Of a DNA stretch of 64,000 nt, positions 45,623 through 54,443 are shown piece by piece (position 1 is the stretch's first letter; every line of letters begins with the position of its first letter). Under the pieces are notes generated by a model. That model saw only the letters and a list, made by a program, of their open reading frames with translations, was not told the origin of the DNA and made no database searches. The position numbers were made by a program, and so were the translations under genes. The DNA is from Opitutia bacterium. GTDB taxonomy: Bacteria > Verrucomicrobiota > Verrucomicrobiia > Opitutales > Opitutaceae. The stretch is from positions 1-64,000 of the forward strand of contig CANJIU010000036.1 in NCBI GenBank assembly GCA_947474365.1. The letters run 5' to 3'.

Positions 45623-47302
45623 TCAGTGCAATTTGCCGGCCAGCCCGGCCCGCAGCATCGTCAGCGCGCGCTCCTGCGCGAGCACCAACGCGCGCGCGTC
45701 GTCCAGGGAGACCACCGAAAACCGCACCGAATCGTGCGGCCGGAGCTGGGCCACGAGCGGCAGATCAACGGAAATCACGTGCGCAATTTGTGGATACCCA
45801 CCGATGGTCTGCGCATCCGCCAGCAGGACAATCGGACTGCCATCGGGCGGCACCTGCACTGTGCCGGGCGCCACCGGCGACGACAACATTTCACCGCCGC
45901 TGGTTCGCACAAGCGGTTCACCGGTCAATCGCACCCCCATTCGGTCGGAGCGGGTGGAAACCTGAAATCGTTTTGTTTCCCAACCCTGCGCAAACTGATC
46001 CGCGTGCGCACCCAGCGTCACTCGAACGACCGGGGCAGCGGAATAGGCCGGCAATATGCGGGAATCGATCCTCCAGTGCTCCGCGACCTCACGGGTCGTC
46101 GCCAGCAACGGCAACAGGTCGCCCGCCTGCAATCCCCGCCCGAAAAATCCACCGATCTTCCCGGGACCGTAAGTGCTTCGACTGCCCAGCGCCGGGGCCA
46201 CCGCTATTCCTCCGGCCACGGCAAGATAGGATCTGCATCCGTTCCGAATCGCTCCTACCTTCAACGTAGATCCGGCTTTGATCGTCATCGGCCGGTTCCG
46301 GTCGAACCCCGCCACCTCCGCACCACCCCACGCGACCACGGCGTCGCAGTGGAACTTTAGCTCCGGTCCGACGAGGGTGAACTCCAGTCCGGCCGCGTCC
46401 TCGGGGTTGCCCACCAACAAATTGACCAGGCGAAGCGCAAACGGATCGGCCGCCCCTCCCTTTGGCACTCCACGCGACCGCTGCCCCACCCGCCCCAGAT
46501 CCTGCACCGTCGTGAACATCCCGCCGCTGATCACCTCCACTCCGCTCAACGGTTCCCGTAATCCTCGGCCCTTTTCTCCGTTGTTCCCTCTGGCGACAGA
46601 ACGAGTGTCACCTAAATCGCGATACTGGGATTCGAACTCGACGAATTCCCGGGCGGTAATGGCCCGAAATTTCACCCGATCGCCGGTCCTGAGCAGGGCT
46701 GGCTCTGAACGGGTCGCGTCGAAGAGCCGTAGTGGCGTGCGCCCAATCAGATTCCATCCGCCCGGCGTCGCGAGCGGATAAACTCCCGTCTGCGCGCCTC
46801 CAATCCCGACCGTCCCAGCTGGAACCTGCGGTCTCGGGGTTGCGCGGCGTGGCGTCGCCAGTCCTTGCGGAAGTCCGCCCAGATACGGAAATCCCGGCGT
46901 AAATCCGATGGCGTGGACCAGATAGTCCGCGTCCTCGTGGGTTTTCGTGACTTCGGCCACGGACAATTTCGTATGGCGGGCGACGTGCTCCAGGTCCGGC
47001 CCGTACTCACGTCCATAGCAAACCGGTATATCAACGGTTCGCATGGGCGACACCGGTCCGGAGTCGACGACCCGGACGGAAACTGCCTCAAGCGTCGCTC
47101 GCAGTTTTTCGAAAGAAGGCGCGCGGGCTGGATCGAAAAACACGGCGACGTTTGCAAACGCCGCCACCACGTCGACCGCGCCGGGAGGCGGATCCCGTTC
47201 GACTTCGCGGGCGACCGCCTGCACGAGCGCGGCGACGGCGGCATCGACCTGATCGCCGAACGTCATCACCACGGCCGAGTCGCCGAGCGGAGAGATCGTC
47301 AT
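45623..47302 (-). CDS. Fused 5-oxoprolinase subunits B and C
   Basis: The 559-residue protein begins at ATG 47302 (MTISPLGDSAVVMTFGDQVD), the PxpB/KipI start; the longer frame runs into a terminator. Residues 1-220 are PxpB (IGFTPGFPYLGGLP, TPRPQVPAGTVGIGGAQTGVYP). Residues about 255-555 are PxpC/KipA (VISGGMFTTVQDLGRVGQR, PKGGAADPFALRLVNLLVGN, TVQVPPDGSPIVLLADAQTIGGYPQIAHV). Fusion is known for relatives annotated as urea amidolyase-like, and no biotin domain is present. It is coupled to pxpA. Confidence 0.93.
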   Translation of the reverse strand: MTISPLGDSAVVMTFGDQVDAAVAALVQAVAREVERDPPPGAVDVVAAFANVAVFFDPARAPSFEKLRATLEAVSVRVVDSGPVSPMRTVDIPVCYGREYGPDLEHVARHTKLSVAEVTKTHEDADYLVHAIGFTPGFPYLGGLPQGLATPRRATPRPQVPAGTVGIGGAQTGVYPLATPGGWNLIGRTPLRLFDATRSEPALLRTGDRVKFRAITAREFVEFESQYRDLGDTRSVARGNNGEKGRGLREPLSGVEVISGGMFTTVQDLGRVGQRSRGVPKGGAADPFALRLVNLLVGNPEDAAGLEFTLVGPELKFHCDAVVAWGGAEVAGFDRNRPMTIKAGSTLKVGAIRNGCRSYLAVAGGIAVAPALGSRSTYGPGKIGGFFGRGLQAGDLLPLLATTREVAEHWRIDSRILPAYSAAPVVRVTLGAHADQFAQGWETKRFQVSTRSDRMGVRLTGEPLVRTSGGEMLSSPVAPGTVQVPPDGSPIVLLADAQTIGGYPQIAHVISVDLPLVAQLRPHDSVRFSVVSLDDARALVLAQERALTMLRAGLAGKLH

Positions 47303-47340
47303 CCTGCTTTTATCCGAAGCCACGGAGCACCCCGCAAAAC

Positions 47341-47370
47341 AAAAACCCGGCGCCATGAAAGCGCCGGGTT
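47341..47370 (-). terminator. Intrinsic terminator of the CHRD-protein gene
   Basis: A perfect 10-bp stem (AACCCGGCGC at 47344-47353, GCGCCGGGTT at 47361-47370) has a seven-base loop and a TTTTTG tract on the minus strand. It separates the CHRD gene from the pxp operon. Confidence 0.85.
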
Positions 47371-47417
47371 GCTGCCACAGGCAAAATTGCAGGCAATCGC
47401 CCGCCTCCCACCAGGGA

Positions 47418-48683
47418 TCAATTGGTCGTCACACTCGGCGGCAACGTGCGCAGGTCGGTGACTTCCAGCAAGGCGACACCGGTACCGGCGGCGGCCGAGA
47501 CGATCGCAGTGTAATTGCCCGGTGGAAGGACGACCACGAGCGCAGACTCCACCGGGTTGCGCGGGACACCCGGGATGTTGGCAAGTTCCGAACCTGCAAC
47601 GATCGCGCCGACATCGTCGTTGGCAGCGATCTGCCGGCCAGCGGAGTCGAAGATCGCGAGGCGCGGGTTGGCAAGCGGAGCTGCAATGCCGAAGGCGGAG
47701 AGCGACGGGCCTTTCGCCGAGATCAGCGTACGGACCGGTTCCTCGCCGTTGACCACGATGCCCGAGATGAGCGCCTGCTCGCCCGTGCCGACAAAGCCGC
47801 GGACCGACAGATTGATGAACCGGGTGCTGGGCATTTCCTGCGCGACGAAAACCTGCCCGCGAAGTTCGCCACCGGTGAACGTCGTGCTGTGATAATTCAG
47901 GTACGCCCCGCCCGAGAGCAGCTTGATCGGATCTCCGAGATAGGCGCCGTCAAACGAACCCTGAATCGCGCCGCTGACGTTCGAATAAATCCCGGCATTG
48001 GCGGCGTTGCCGAGATTGTGGACGACGCCGCCGCTCACGCCGGGTGCGCCTTCATGGAAGTGCGAATTATTGAGCGTGTTGTTGAAATTATAGACGGAGG
48101 AGCGGAGGCTGAGCTGGTTCGTGGAGGGATCGTAACTCATCACCGCACCGCCAAAATCATTGAGTGCGGAAAGGTTCACGGCTGGAAACGCCGCCTGCTC
48201 CTGCGCCACGGTCATCTTCGCGTAGAGCCGAACTGGCTGCGCGGTCAACTGGCCCCGGACCTCCCCACCCGGAAACTGGGCCGAGTGGATGTTGTAGTAG
48301 GCGCCGCCCTTGAGCAGCGTCGTCGGTGAGCCACCATGCCTGACGTTCGTAAACGTGGCCGTGAGCGACGTGCTCGTGCGGGTGTACACTGCCTCGCCGC
48401 CGAGCGTCGTCACTACGCCGCCGTTCGCGCCAGCAGCGGCCTCGTGAATATGCGAAAGCGTCGCCGTATTCGTCATGCCACTGATTGAAACCATCAGGTC
48501 GAACGTGTTGGTCGCCACGTTGTAGAGCATGATCGCATTGCCGGTGGCCGGAGAGCGCGTGTCCGGATTTTCCTGGGCGGAGTTGATCGTCGCACGCAAC
48601 TCGACGATTTGGGCACGGGTCGTAACAGCGAGGGCGCAAAGCGCGCCCGCAAACAGCAGTCCTCTGACAGGGGGAATATTCAT
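47418..48683 (-). CDS. Exported protein with two CHRD domains
   Basis: From ATG 48683 the 421-residue protein has a signal peptide (MNIPPVRGLLFAGALCALAVTTRAQ). Two CHRD domains follow: one at about residues 26-150 (LRATINSAQENP, ATLSHIHEAAAG, QFPGGEVRGQL) and a second at about 155-285 (SHFHEGAPG, TFTGGELRGQV). The last 130 residues form a beta-sandwich common in this phylum (AKGPSLSAFGIAAPLANPRLAIFDSAG, NYTAIVSAAAGTGVALLEV). CHRD domains occur in chordin and bacterial surface proteins; the role here is unknown. Confidence 0.85.
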   Translation of the reverse strand: MNIPPVRGLLFAGALCALAVTTRAQIVELRATINSAQENPDTRSPATGNAIMLYNVATNTFDLMVSISGMTNTATLSHIHEAAAGANGGVVTTLGGEAVYTRTSTSLTATFTNVRHGGSPTTLLKGGAYYNIHSAQFPGGEVRGQLTAQPVRLYAKMTVAQEQAAFPAVNLSALNDFGGAVMSYDPSTNQLSLRSSVYNFNNTLNNSHFHEGAPGVSGGVVHNLGNAANAGIYSNVSGAIQGSFDGAYLGDPIKLLSGGAYLNYHSTTFTGGELRGQVFVAQEMPSTRFINLSVRGFVGTGEQALISGIVVNGEEPVRTLISAKGPSLSAFGIAAPLANPRLAIFDSAGRQIAANDDVGAIVAGSELANIPGVPRNPVESALVVVLPPGNYTAIVSAAAGTGVALLEVTDLRTLPPSVTTN

Positions 48684-48875
48684 GGTGGTATGGGGAACAA
48701 CAAAAGCGGGCGTCCAACCGGGCACGCACCAAAGTGTAACAACTTAGTCAGGATCGCCATGACTGGCGCAGCTTCGAGCCAATTCGATCCGCAAACCTCA
48801 ATCCAAGGTAAAACGGAAATCCGGGCGCGGTTTGATTTGAACTTTCCCGTCTGGGCTGGGTGTAATGGGGTTTCC

Positions 48876-49523
48876 ATGAACGCCACCCGACTCTCCGTTT
48901 CCCTGCTCGCCGTCTCACTGTTGCTCCCGGCCTGCCGCAAACCCGCGATTGAATCCTATCGCGTGCCGAAGGAAGCCGCCGCCGCACCAAGCGGGGCAGC
49001 GCCCGCCGGTGCCGGCGTTGCGCAAGCAGCGGCCCCGGCTGGCGCACCCGATGGCAACGCGATGGCGAGCACCGCGGTCGCAACCGCCAGCGGACCAGGG
49101 CTCACTTGGACTGCCCCTGCCCACTGGACTGCGAAACCCGGCTCGGCCATGCGTAAAGGCAGCTATGCGGTGAAAGCGGAGGGAATGGCAGGCGAGGCCG
49201 ATCTTTCCATCACCGCATTCCCGGGTGACGTCGGCGGCGACCTGGCGAACCTGAATCGTTGGCGAGGGCAGATTCAACTGCCTCCCGTTGCCCAAGGGGA
49301 ACTCGAAGCATCCACGCAGCACGTGGATCACGAAGGGCTGCACATGACGGTGGTCGATCTCGCCGGCACCGGCGCCAGCGCCCAGCGCATCCTCGGCGCG
49401 ATGGTCCCCCACAACGGATCCACCTGGTTCTTCAAGCTCATGGGACCCGACGCGTTGGTCGCAAAGGAAAAGGCCGCCTTCACGGCATTTCTCAACACGA
49501 TCAAGCCGGCCGCCGCGAAATGA
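48876..49523 (+). CDS. Predicted lipoprotein in the cytochrome c maturation operon
   Basis: From ATG 48876 the 215-residue protein has a lipoprotein signal MNATRLSVSLLAVSLLLPAC with lipobox L-P-A-C. An Ala/Pro/Gly-rich linker runs to about residue 75, followed by a compact domain (LTWTAPAHWTAKPGSAMRKGSYAV, DLSITAFPGDVGGDLANLNRWRGQI, VPHNGSTWFFKLMGPDALV). Its stop overlaps the resB start by four bases, implying coupled translation with the cytochrome c biogenesis genes. Its own role is not recognised. Confidence 0.85.
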   Translation: MNATRLSVSLLAVSLLLPACRKPAIESYRVPKEAAAAPSGAAPAGAGVAQAAAPAGAPDGNAMASTAVATASGPGLTWTAPAHWTAKPGSAMRKGSYAVKAEGMAGEADLSITAFPGDVGGDLANLNRWRGQIQLPPVAQGELEASTQHVDHEGLHMTVVDLAGTGASAQRILGAMVPHNGSTWFFKLMGPDALVAKEKAAFTAFLNTIKPAAAK

Positions 49524-50716
49524 ACGACGCGTTTCGCCAGATCAGGGATTTTTTCGTCTCCCTCAAACTCACGGTCGTTCTGCTCGTGTTCGGACTCGTG
49601 TTGGTGTTCGCCGGGACGCTCGCGCAGGTGAACCTCGGCATCTGGGCGATTCAGGAAAAGTTTTTCCGCTCGTTCATCGCACTCTGGCAGGTCGGCCCGT
49701 TGACGATTCCCCTGCCCGGCGGCTACCTCGTCGGCGGGCTGTTGCTGATCAACCTGCTCTCGGCCCACCTCTACCGTTTCAAGTTCACGTGGGGAAAGTC
49801 GGGCGTCCAGCTTACCCATATCGGCCTCATTCTGCTGCTCGTGGGCGAACTCTTGTCCGGCCTCTGGCAGGAGGATTACAGCATGCGGCTCGTGCAGAAT
49901 GAAACGAAGAATTTCTCCGAGAGCTACCGGGACAACGAACTCGCACTGGTCGACACCACCGACCCGAAATTCGACGAGATTGTCGTGATTCCCGAGCCAA
50001 ACCTCATTCCTGGCCAGACGATTCAACACCCGAAACTGCCGTTCCGGATCGTCACAAAAACCTACTATCCCAACTCCGCGCTCAGCAGTTCCGGTCCTGC
50101 TGACGCCAATCACCCTGCGCCCGCCGCGGGAGGCGAATCGGGCTCTCCGGCGACGAAGGGCGTTGGCACCCGCATCACCGCGGCACCACAGCCGATCACC
50201 TACAAACAGGACGAGCGCAATATCCCGACCGCGTTCGTCGAATTAATCGGCGCCGAGGGCTCGCTCGGCACCTGGCTCGTGTCGACCCACCCCGCGATGA
50301 CCCCGCAGGCCTTCGAGCATGCCGGCCGGAAGTGGACGATTGCGCTGCGCTCGACCCGAGCGTACAAGCCGTTCGCACTCACGCTGCTGAAATTCAGCCA
50401 CGACCGCTACGCCGGCACGGAAATCCCGAAGAATTTTTCGAGCCGCATCCGGCTGACCACCCCGGACGGCACCGACAATCGCGAGGTCCTCATCTACATG
50501 AACAATCCGTTGCGCTATGCCGGACTTACATTCTACCAGGCGAGCTTTGATCCCAACGACGACAAGGTGACAATCCTCCAGGTGGTGAAGAATCCCAGCT
50601 GGCTGATTCCCTACGTCGCTTGCGGTTTGATGACGTTCGGCCTCACGGTGCAATTCTGCATCCACCTTTTCGCTTTTGTCGGCAAGCGCCGCAACGCCCG
50701 TCCCTCCCATCCATGA
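49520..50716 (+). CDS. resB: Cytochrome c biogenesis protein ResB
   Basis: ResB (Ccs1) partners CcsA in system II heme delivery and ligation for c-type cytochromes. The 398-residue protein starts with RDFFVSLKLTVVLLVFGLVLVFAGTLAQV, a transmembrane segment with the typical S-L-K-L-T motif. It has further transmembrane helices near residues 65-90 and 100-115, a large periplasmic domain, and a last helix (IPYVACGLMTFGLTVQFCIHLF). ATGA overlaps join it to the upstream lipoprotein and the downstream ccsA. Confidence 0.93.
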   Translation: MNDAFRQIRDFFVSLKLTVVLLVFGLVLVFAGTLAQVNLGIWAIQEKFFRSFIALWQVGPLTIPLPGGYLVGGLLLINLLSAHLYRFKFTWGKSGVQLTHIGLILLLVGELLSGLWQEDYSMRLVQNETKNFSESYRDNELALVDTTDPKFDEIVVIPEPNLIPGQTIQHPKLPFRIVTKTYYPNSALSSSGPADANHPAPAAGGESGSPATKGVGTRITAAPQPITYKQDERNIPTAFVELIGAEGSLGTWLVSTHPAMTPQAFEHAGRKWTIALRSTRAYKPFALTLLKFSHDRYAGTEIPKNFSSRIRLTTPDGTDNREVLIYMNNPLRYAGLTFYQASFDPNDDKVTILQVVKNPSWLIPYVACGLMTFGLTVQFCIHLFAFVGKRRNARPSHP

Positions 50717-52617
50717 AGAAGCTCCTTCCCTGGCTCGTCCTGCTCATGGCCGTTGGCTACGTCGTGTCGAAATCGCTGCGCGCACCCAAGAACCCCGCCG
50801 CGTTCGACGTCGTCGGCTTCAGCCGGCTTCCGGTGCTGGTCAACGGGCGGCTCAAGCCGCTCGACACGGTGGCCCGCAGCTCGTTGCTGCAATTGCAGGG
50901 TCGCCAATCGGTCGAGACGCCCGACGGTCGCAAGCCCACACCCATTGAGTGGCTCCTCGACACCTGCTATCGGGCGGATCTCGCAGACACCTACAAGACC
51001 TTTGAAATCGTCAACCCCGACCTGCTGGCCGTGTTCGATCTCAAGGTGGAGGACGGACTCGACAACAAGCGTTTCGCCTACAACCAGCTTTTCAAGAGTT
51101 TCGCGGAACTCGATCGCCAGGCCAAGCTCGCCAACCAGGTCGAATCCGCCGTTCGTACACCGTTTCAAAGCGCCGTGGTTCAGCTCTACGGAAATTTGGT
51201 CCACTACCAACGACTACGGCACGCGCTAGCGTCCCCCGACCGTCCCGATTTTCTCGGCGACCTCCTGAAATTCCAGGAGCAGGTGAAAGACGGGGTAGCC
51301 GCGGTCCGAGCCAAACAAGCCGGCCAGCCCCACGACGAGGCGGCAGCCGCGGCGATGACGCAGATCGGCGAGCGGTTCGTCGACATGGCGAACCTCAGCA
51401 ATTTCCTCGTGATTCCGCCCGAAGCGGTCGAGACCGATCCCAACGCATGGAAGCCCGCGGGCGCCGCCCTGCTCGACACGTTCCGTTCGGGCCGGGTGAA
51501 TGCCGCCGCCCTCGCCTACGCCGGACTGGGCCACGCCTGGCGCAACGGCAAACCCGAGCAGTTCAACAAGCTCATCGAGCTCTTCCGGGCCGATCTCGAA
51601 AAGCAATTCGCCGAACGCCTGAAAAAATGTGACGCCGAGGCGCGCTTCAACGCCGCGCAGCCGTTCTACACGAGCATGACACTCTACGCCCTGGCGTTCT
51701 TCATCGCGGTATTTTCCTGGCTGGTGTGGCCCGACACCCTGGGTCGCTCGGCCTTCTGGCTCGTGGCGGTGGCTTGGATCGTCGCGACTGCTGGGATTGC
51801 GATGCGCATGTGGTTGGAAGGCCGCCCCCCGGTCACGAATCTCTATTCTTCCGCGCTGTTCGTCGGCTGGGGCTCGGTCGGCCTCTGTCTTATCCTGGAA
51901 TATTTCTACAAGAACGCCATCGGCAGCGTGGCCGCTGGTGTGATCGGGTTCGCCACCCTTTTGATTGCCCACCATCTCTCGCTGACCGGCGACACGCTGG
52001 AGATGATGCGGGCGGTACTCGACTCGAATTTCTGGCTCGCGACCCACGTTGTCGTCGTCGCTGCTGGTTATGCAGCGACTGCACTGGCGGGCTTCCTCGC
52101 TCTGATCTACATCGTCCGCGGCATTTTCACGACGACACTCGACAAGGTGACCGCCGATTCCCTCGCGCGCATGGTCTACGGCATCGTGTGCTTCGCGACC
52201 CTGTTCAGTTTCGTCGGCACCATCCTCGGCGGCATCTGGGCCGATCAATCGTGGGGCCGCTTCTGGGGCTGGGATCCCAAGGAGAACGGAGCGCTCATCA
52301 TCGTGATTTGGAACGCCATCATCCTTCATGCGCGCTGGGGCGGCATGATCAAACAGCGCGGCCTGATGTGCCTCGCCGTTGGGGGCAACATCGCCGTCGG
52401 CTGGAGCTGGTTCGGCACCAATATGCTCGGCGTCGGCTTGCACAGCTATGGATTTACCGACGCTGCGTTCGTCGCACTGATCAGCTTTGGGATTTCTCAG
52501 GTCGCAGTGATCGCGCTCGCCAATTTACCCCTGTCCAAGTGGCGCAGTTTCAGCCGGAACCTCTCCGCTCCGCTCGCCCTCCACAAAGAGAACCTGGGAT
52601 CGACGTCCGGCCGCTGA
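50713..52617 (+). CDS. ccsA: Cytochrome c biogenesis protein CcsA with long N-terminal domain
   Basis: CcsA exports heme and attaches it to apocytochromes. The 634-residue protein has an N-terminal helix (MKKLLPWLVLLMAVGYVV), then a periplasmic domain of roughly 300 residues. A multi-helix core contains the heme-handling WWD-type motif SWGRFWGWDPKENGALIIVIWNAI. The core histidines are in IAHHLSLTGD and ATHVVVVAAGY. It overlaps resB by four bases. Short CcsA proteins lack the N-terminal domain; similar long forms exist in Bacteroidota. The PSCyt1 protein at 5441 is a likely client. Confidence 0.94.
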   Translation: MKKLLPWLVLLMAVGYVVSKSLRAPKNPAAFDVVGFSRLPVLVNGRLKPLDTVARSSLLQLQGRQSVETPDGRKPTPIEWLLDTCYRADLADTYKTFEIVNPDLLAVFDLKVEDGLDNKRFAYNQLFKSFAELDRQAKLANQVESAVRTPFQSAVVQLYGNLVHYQRLRHALASPDRPDFLGDLLKFQEQVKDGVAAVRAKQAGQPHDEAAAAAMTQIGERFVDMANLSNFLVIPPEAVETDPNAWKPAGAALLDTFRSGRVNAAALAYAGLGHAWRNGKPEQFNKLIELFRADLEKQFAERLKKCDAEARFNAAQPFYTSMTLYALAFFIAVFSWLVWPDTLGRSAFWLVAVAWIVATAGIAMRMWLEGRPPVTNLYSSALFVGWGSVGLCLILEYFYKNAIGSVAAGVIGFATLLIAHHLSLTGDTLEMMRAVLDSNFWLATHVVVVAAGYAATALAGFLALIYIVRGIFTTTLDKVTADSLARMVYGIVCFATLFSFVGTILGGIWADQSWGRFWGWDPKENGALIIVIWNAIILHARWGGMIKQRGLMCLAVGGNIAVGWSWFGTNMLGVGLHSYGFTDAAFVALISFGISQVAVIALANLPLSKWRSFSRNLSAPLALHKENLGSTSGR

Positions 52618-52635
52618 GAACGCACGGCGCCCCTA

Positions 52636-54300
52636 CTACCTTTTGCCCAGCAATTCCTCCGCGTGGGCGAGCGCACTCTTGGCCGTGCGATCGCCCAGCA
52701 TGCGGGCGAGTTCGCTCACCCGGGCTTTTCGACTCGCCTGAATCGGCTCAATCGAAACGACCGCCCGCTCCTTGGATTGGTCCTTGGTGACAACCAGATG
52801 ACACGTCGCCTGCGCTGCGACCTGCGGCAGGTGGGTCACGCACAGGACCTGATGGCCCTTCGCAATTCCGGCCATCTGCGCCCCAACCACGCGGCCGATT
52901 TCACCGCCGACGTTCGCGTCGACTTCATCGAACACGAGCACCGGCACCTCATCCAAATCCGCCAGCACGGTCTTTAGTGCCAACATCACCCGCGCAAGTT
53001 CGCCGCTGGACGCGATGCGGCTAAGCGGCAAGGGCGCCTCGCCCACATTCGGGGAAAAGAGAAACTCCACTGTGCAATCGCCCGTCGCGGTGAGGTCGGC
53101 GAGAGGCACGACGCGCACCTGGAAGTCCGCCTTCTTGAACCCAAGCTGCGCAATGCTCTTCGCCGCCGCGCGGGCCAGCTCTTTTGCCGCCTTCTCCCGC
53201 ACCCCCCGCAAAACTGCAGCATCCTTCCGCGCCTTCCGCGCCGCATCAGCGATCTTTTTTTCCAGGCGCAGCAACGCGCCCTCCAAGTCGCCCTGAACCT
53301 CCAAGCGGCGGCGCATCTCCTCCCGTGCGGTGATAACGGCGGAAACATCCCCGCCGTGTTTCCGCTTCACCTCGAGCCAGGTGTTCATCCTCGTACCCAG
53401 GTCCTCCGCCTGCTCGGGATCGAACTGCAATTGCTGACTGAGCGTCGAGAACTCCGCGCCGAGATCATTCAGCTCGACGGTTGCGGACGACAAACGCTCC
53501 GCCAACGGCTGGCTCGCCGCGTCGATGCCCGCAAGCTGGCGCGCCTGCCGGAGCAATTCCGCCAACCGGCGCTGCAACCCGTCCTCCCCGGTGAGCCCAC
53601 CAGCAAGCGATGAGGCCAGGTCAATCAGTTCCTGCGCGCGGGTCATCCGCTGAAAATCCCGCTCGAGCGCCTCAATCGATTCATCCGTAAGCTCCAGGGC
53701 GTCGAGCTTCGCGAGCTGCACCTTTAGAAACTCGATCTGATCCGGCGCCAGCTTCGTTTCGTTTGCGATGCGGGCGTGCTCCGCGGTGAGTTCCCTCCAG
53801 GCCCGGTAGCTCACGCCGTAGTCCGCCAACGATTCGCCTGCGCGGCCGAACAAATCGAGCAGCCCAAGCTGACAGCTTTCCTTGAGCAGCCGACGCGGTT
53901 CGCTCGGTCCGTGAAAATCGATCCAGTGCTCGCCGAGCCGCTGCAGGGCCGCCAGCGTGGCCAGACTGCCGTTGACCGTGATTTTTGGCGCCTTCTCCCG
54001 CGGAAGGCTGCGCCGGAGGAGCAACAGGCCTTCCTCGCACGGAGGCAGCTGGAGTTCGCCGAGTAACGCGTCAATCCGGGTCGAATCGACAAAACACAAA
54101 CTCGCCTCCACGTCGACCGCCGGTGCGCCCTGGCGGATGATCGTCTTGTCCGCCCGCTCGCCCGCCAACAGGCTCAACGCCCCGAGCAAGATACTCTTCC
54201 CGGCACCCGTTTCACCCGTCACCGCCGTGAACCCCGCCTCGAAGTCGAGCGCGACGTGCTCCAGCAGGGCCAGGTTGCGGATTTGAAGCGATTGCAGCAT
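52636..54300 (-). CDS. recN: DNA repair protein RecN
   Basis: This SMC-like ATPase acts in double-strand-break repair. From ATG 54300 it has 554 residues: MLQSLQIRNLALLEHVALDFEAGF, Walker A GETGAGKSILLG, a long coiled-coil middle, the ABC signature ASSGELARVMLALK, and Walker B VPVLVFDEVDANVGGEIG. Its convergent 3' end lies 19 bases from ccsA. An in-frame extension to 54375 adds 25 unrelated residues. Confidence 0.97.
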   Translation of the reverse strand: MLQSLQIRNLALLEHVALDFEAGFTAVTGETGAGKSILLGALSLLAGERADKTIIRQGAPAVDVEASLCFVDSTRIDALLGELQLPPCEEGLLLLRRSLPREKAPKITVNGSLATLAALQRLGEHWIDFHGPSEPRRLLKESCQLGLLDLFGRAGESLADYGVSYRAWRELTAEHARIANETKLAPDQIEFLKVQLAKLDALELTDESIEALERDFQRMTRAQELIDLASSLAGGLTGEDGLQRRLAELLRQARQLAGIDAASQPLAERLSSATVELNDLGAEFSTLSQQLQFDPEQAEDLGTRMNTWLEVKRKHGGDVSAVITAREEMRRRLEVQGDLEGALLRLEKKIADAARKARKDAAVLRGVREKAAKELARAAAKSIAQLGFKKADFQVRVVPLADLTATGDCTVEFLFSPNVGEAPLPLSRIASSGELARVMLALKTVLADLDEVPVLVFDEVDANVGGEIGRVVGAQMAGIAKGHQVLCVTHLPQVAAQATCHLVVTKDQSKERAVVSIEPIQASRKARVSELARMLGDRTAKSALAHAEELLGKR

Positions 54301-54443
54301 GTAGCCCCTACTGGCACAAAAAATTCGCCGGCAATCAAGCGGCGGATTGAAAAACGTGCCAAATACGGGTGCCACACATTCCTTCCATTGAGGTGGAATA
54401 ACTGTTCCCCAAAATCCCCCAGGCCTGATACCGTGCCCGCCCC

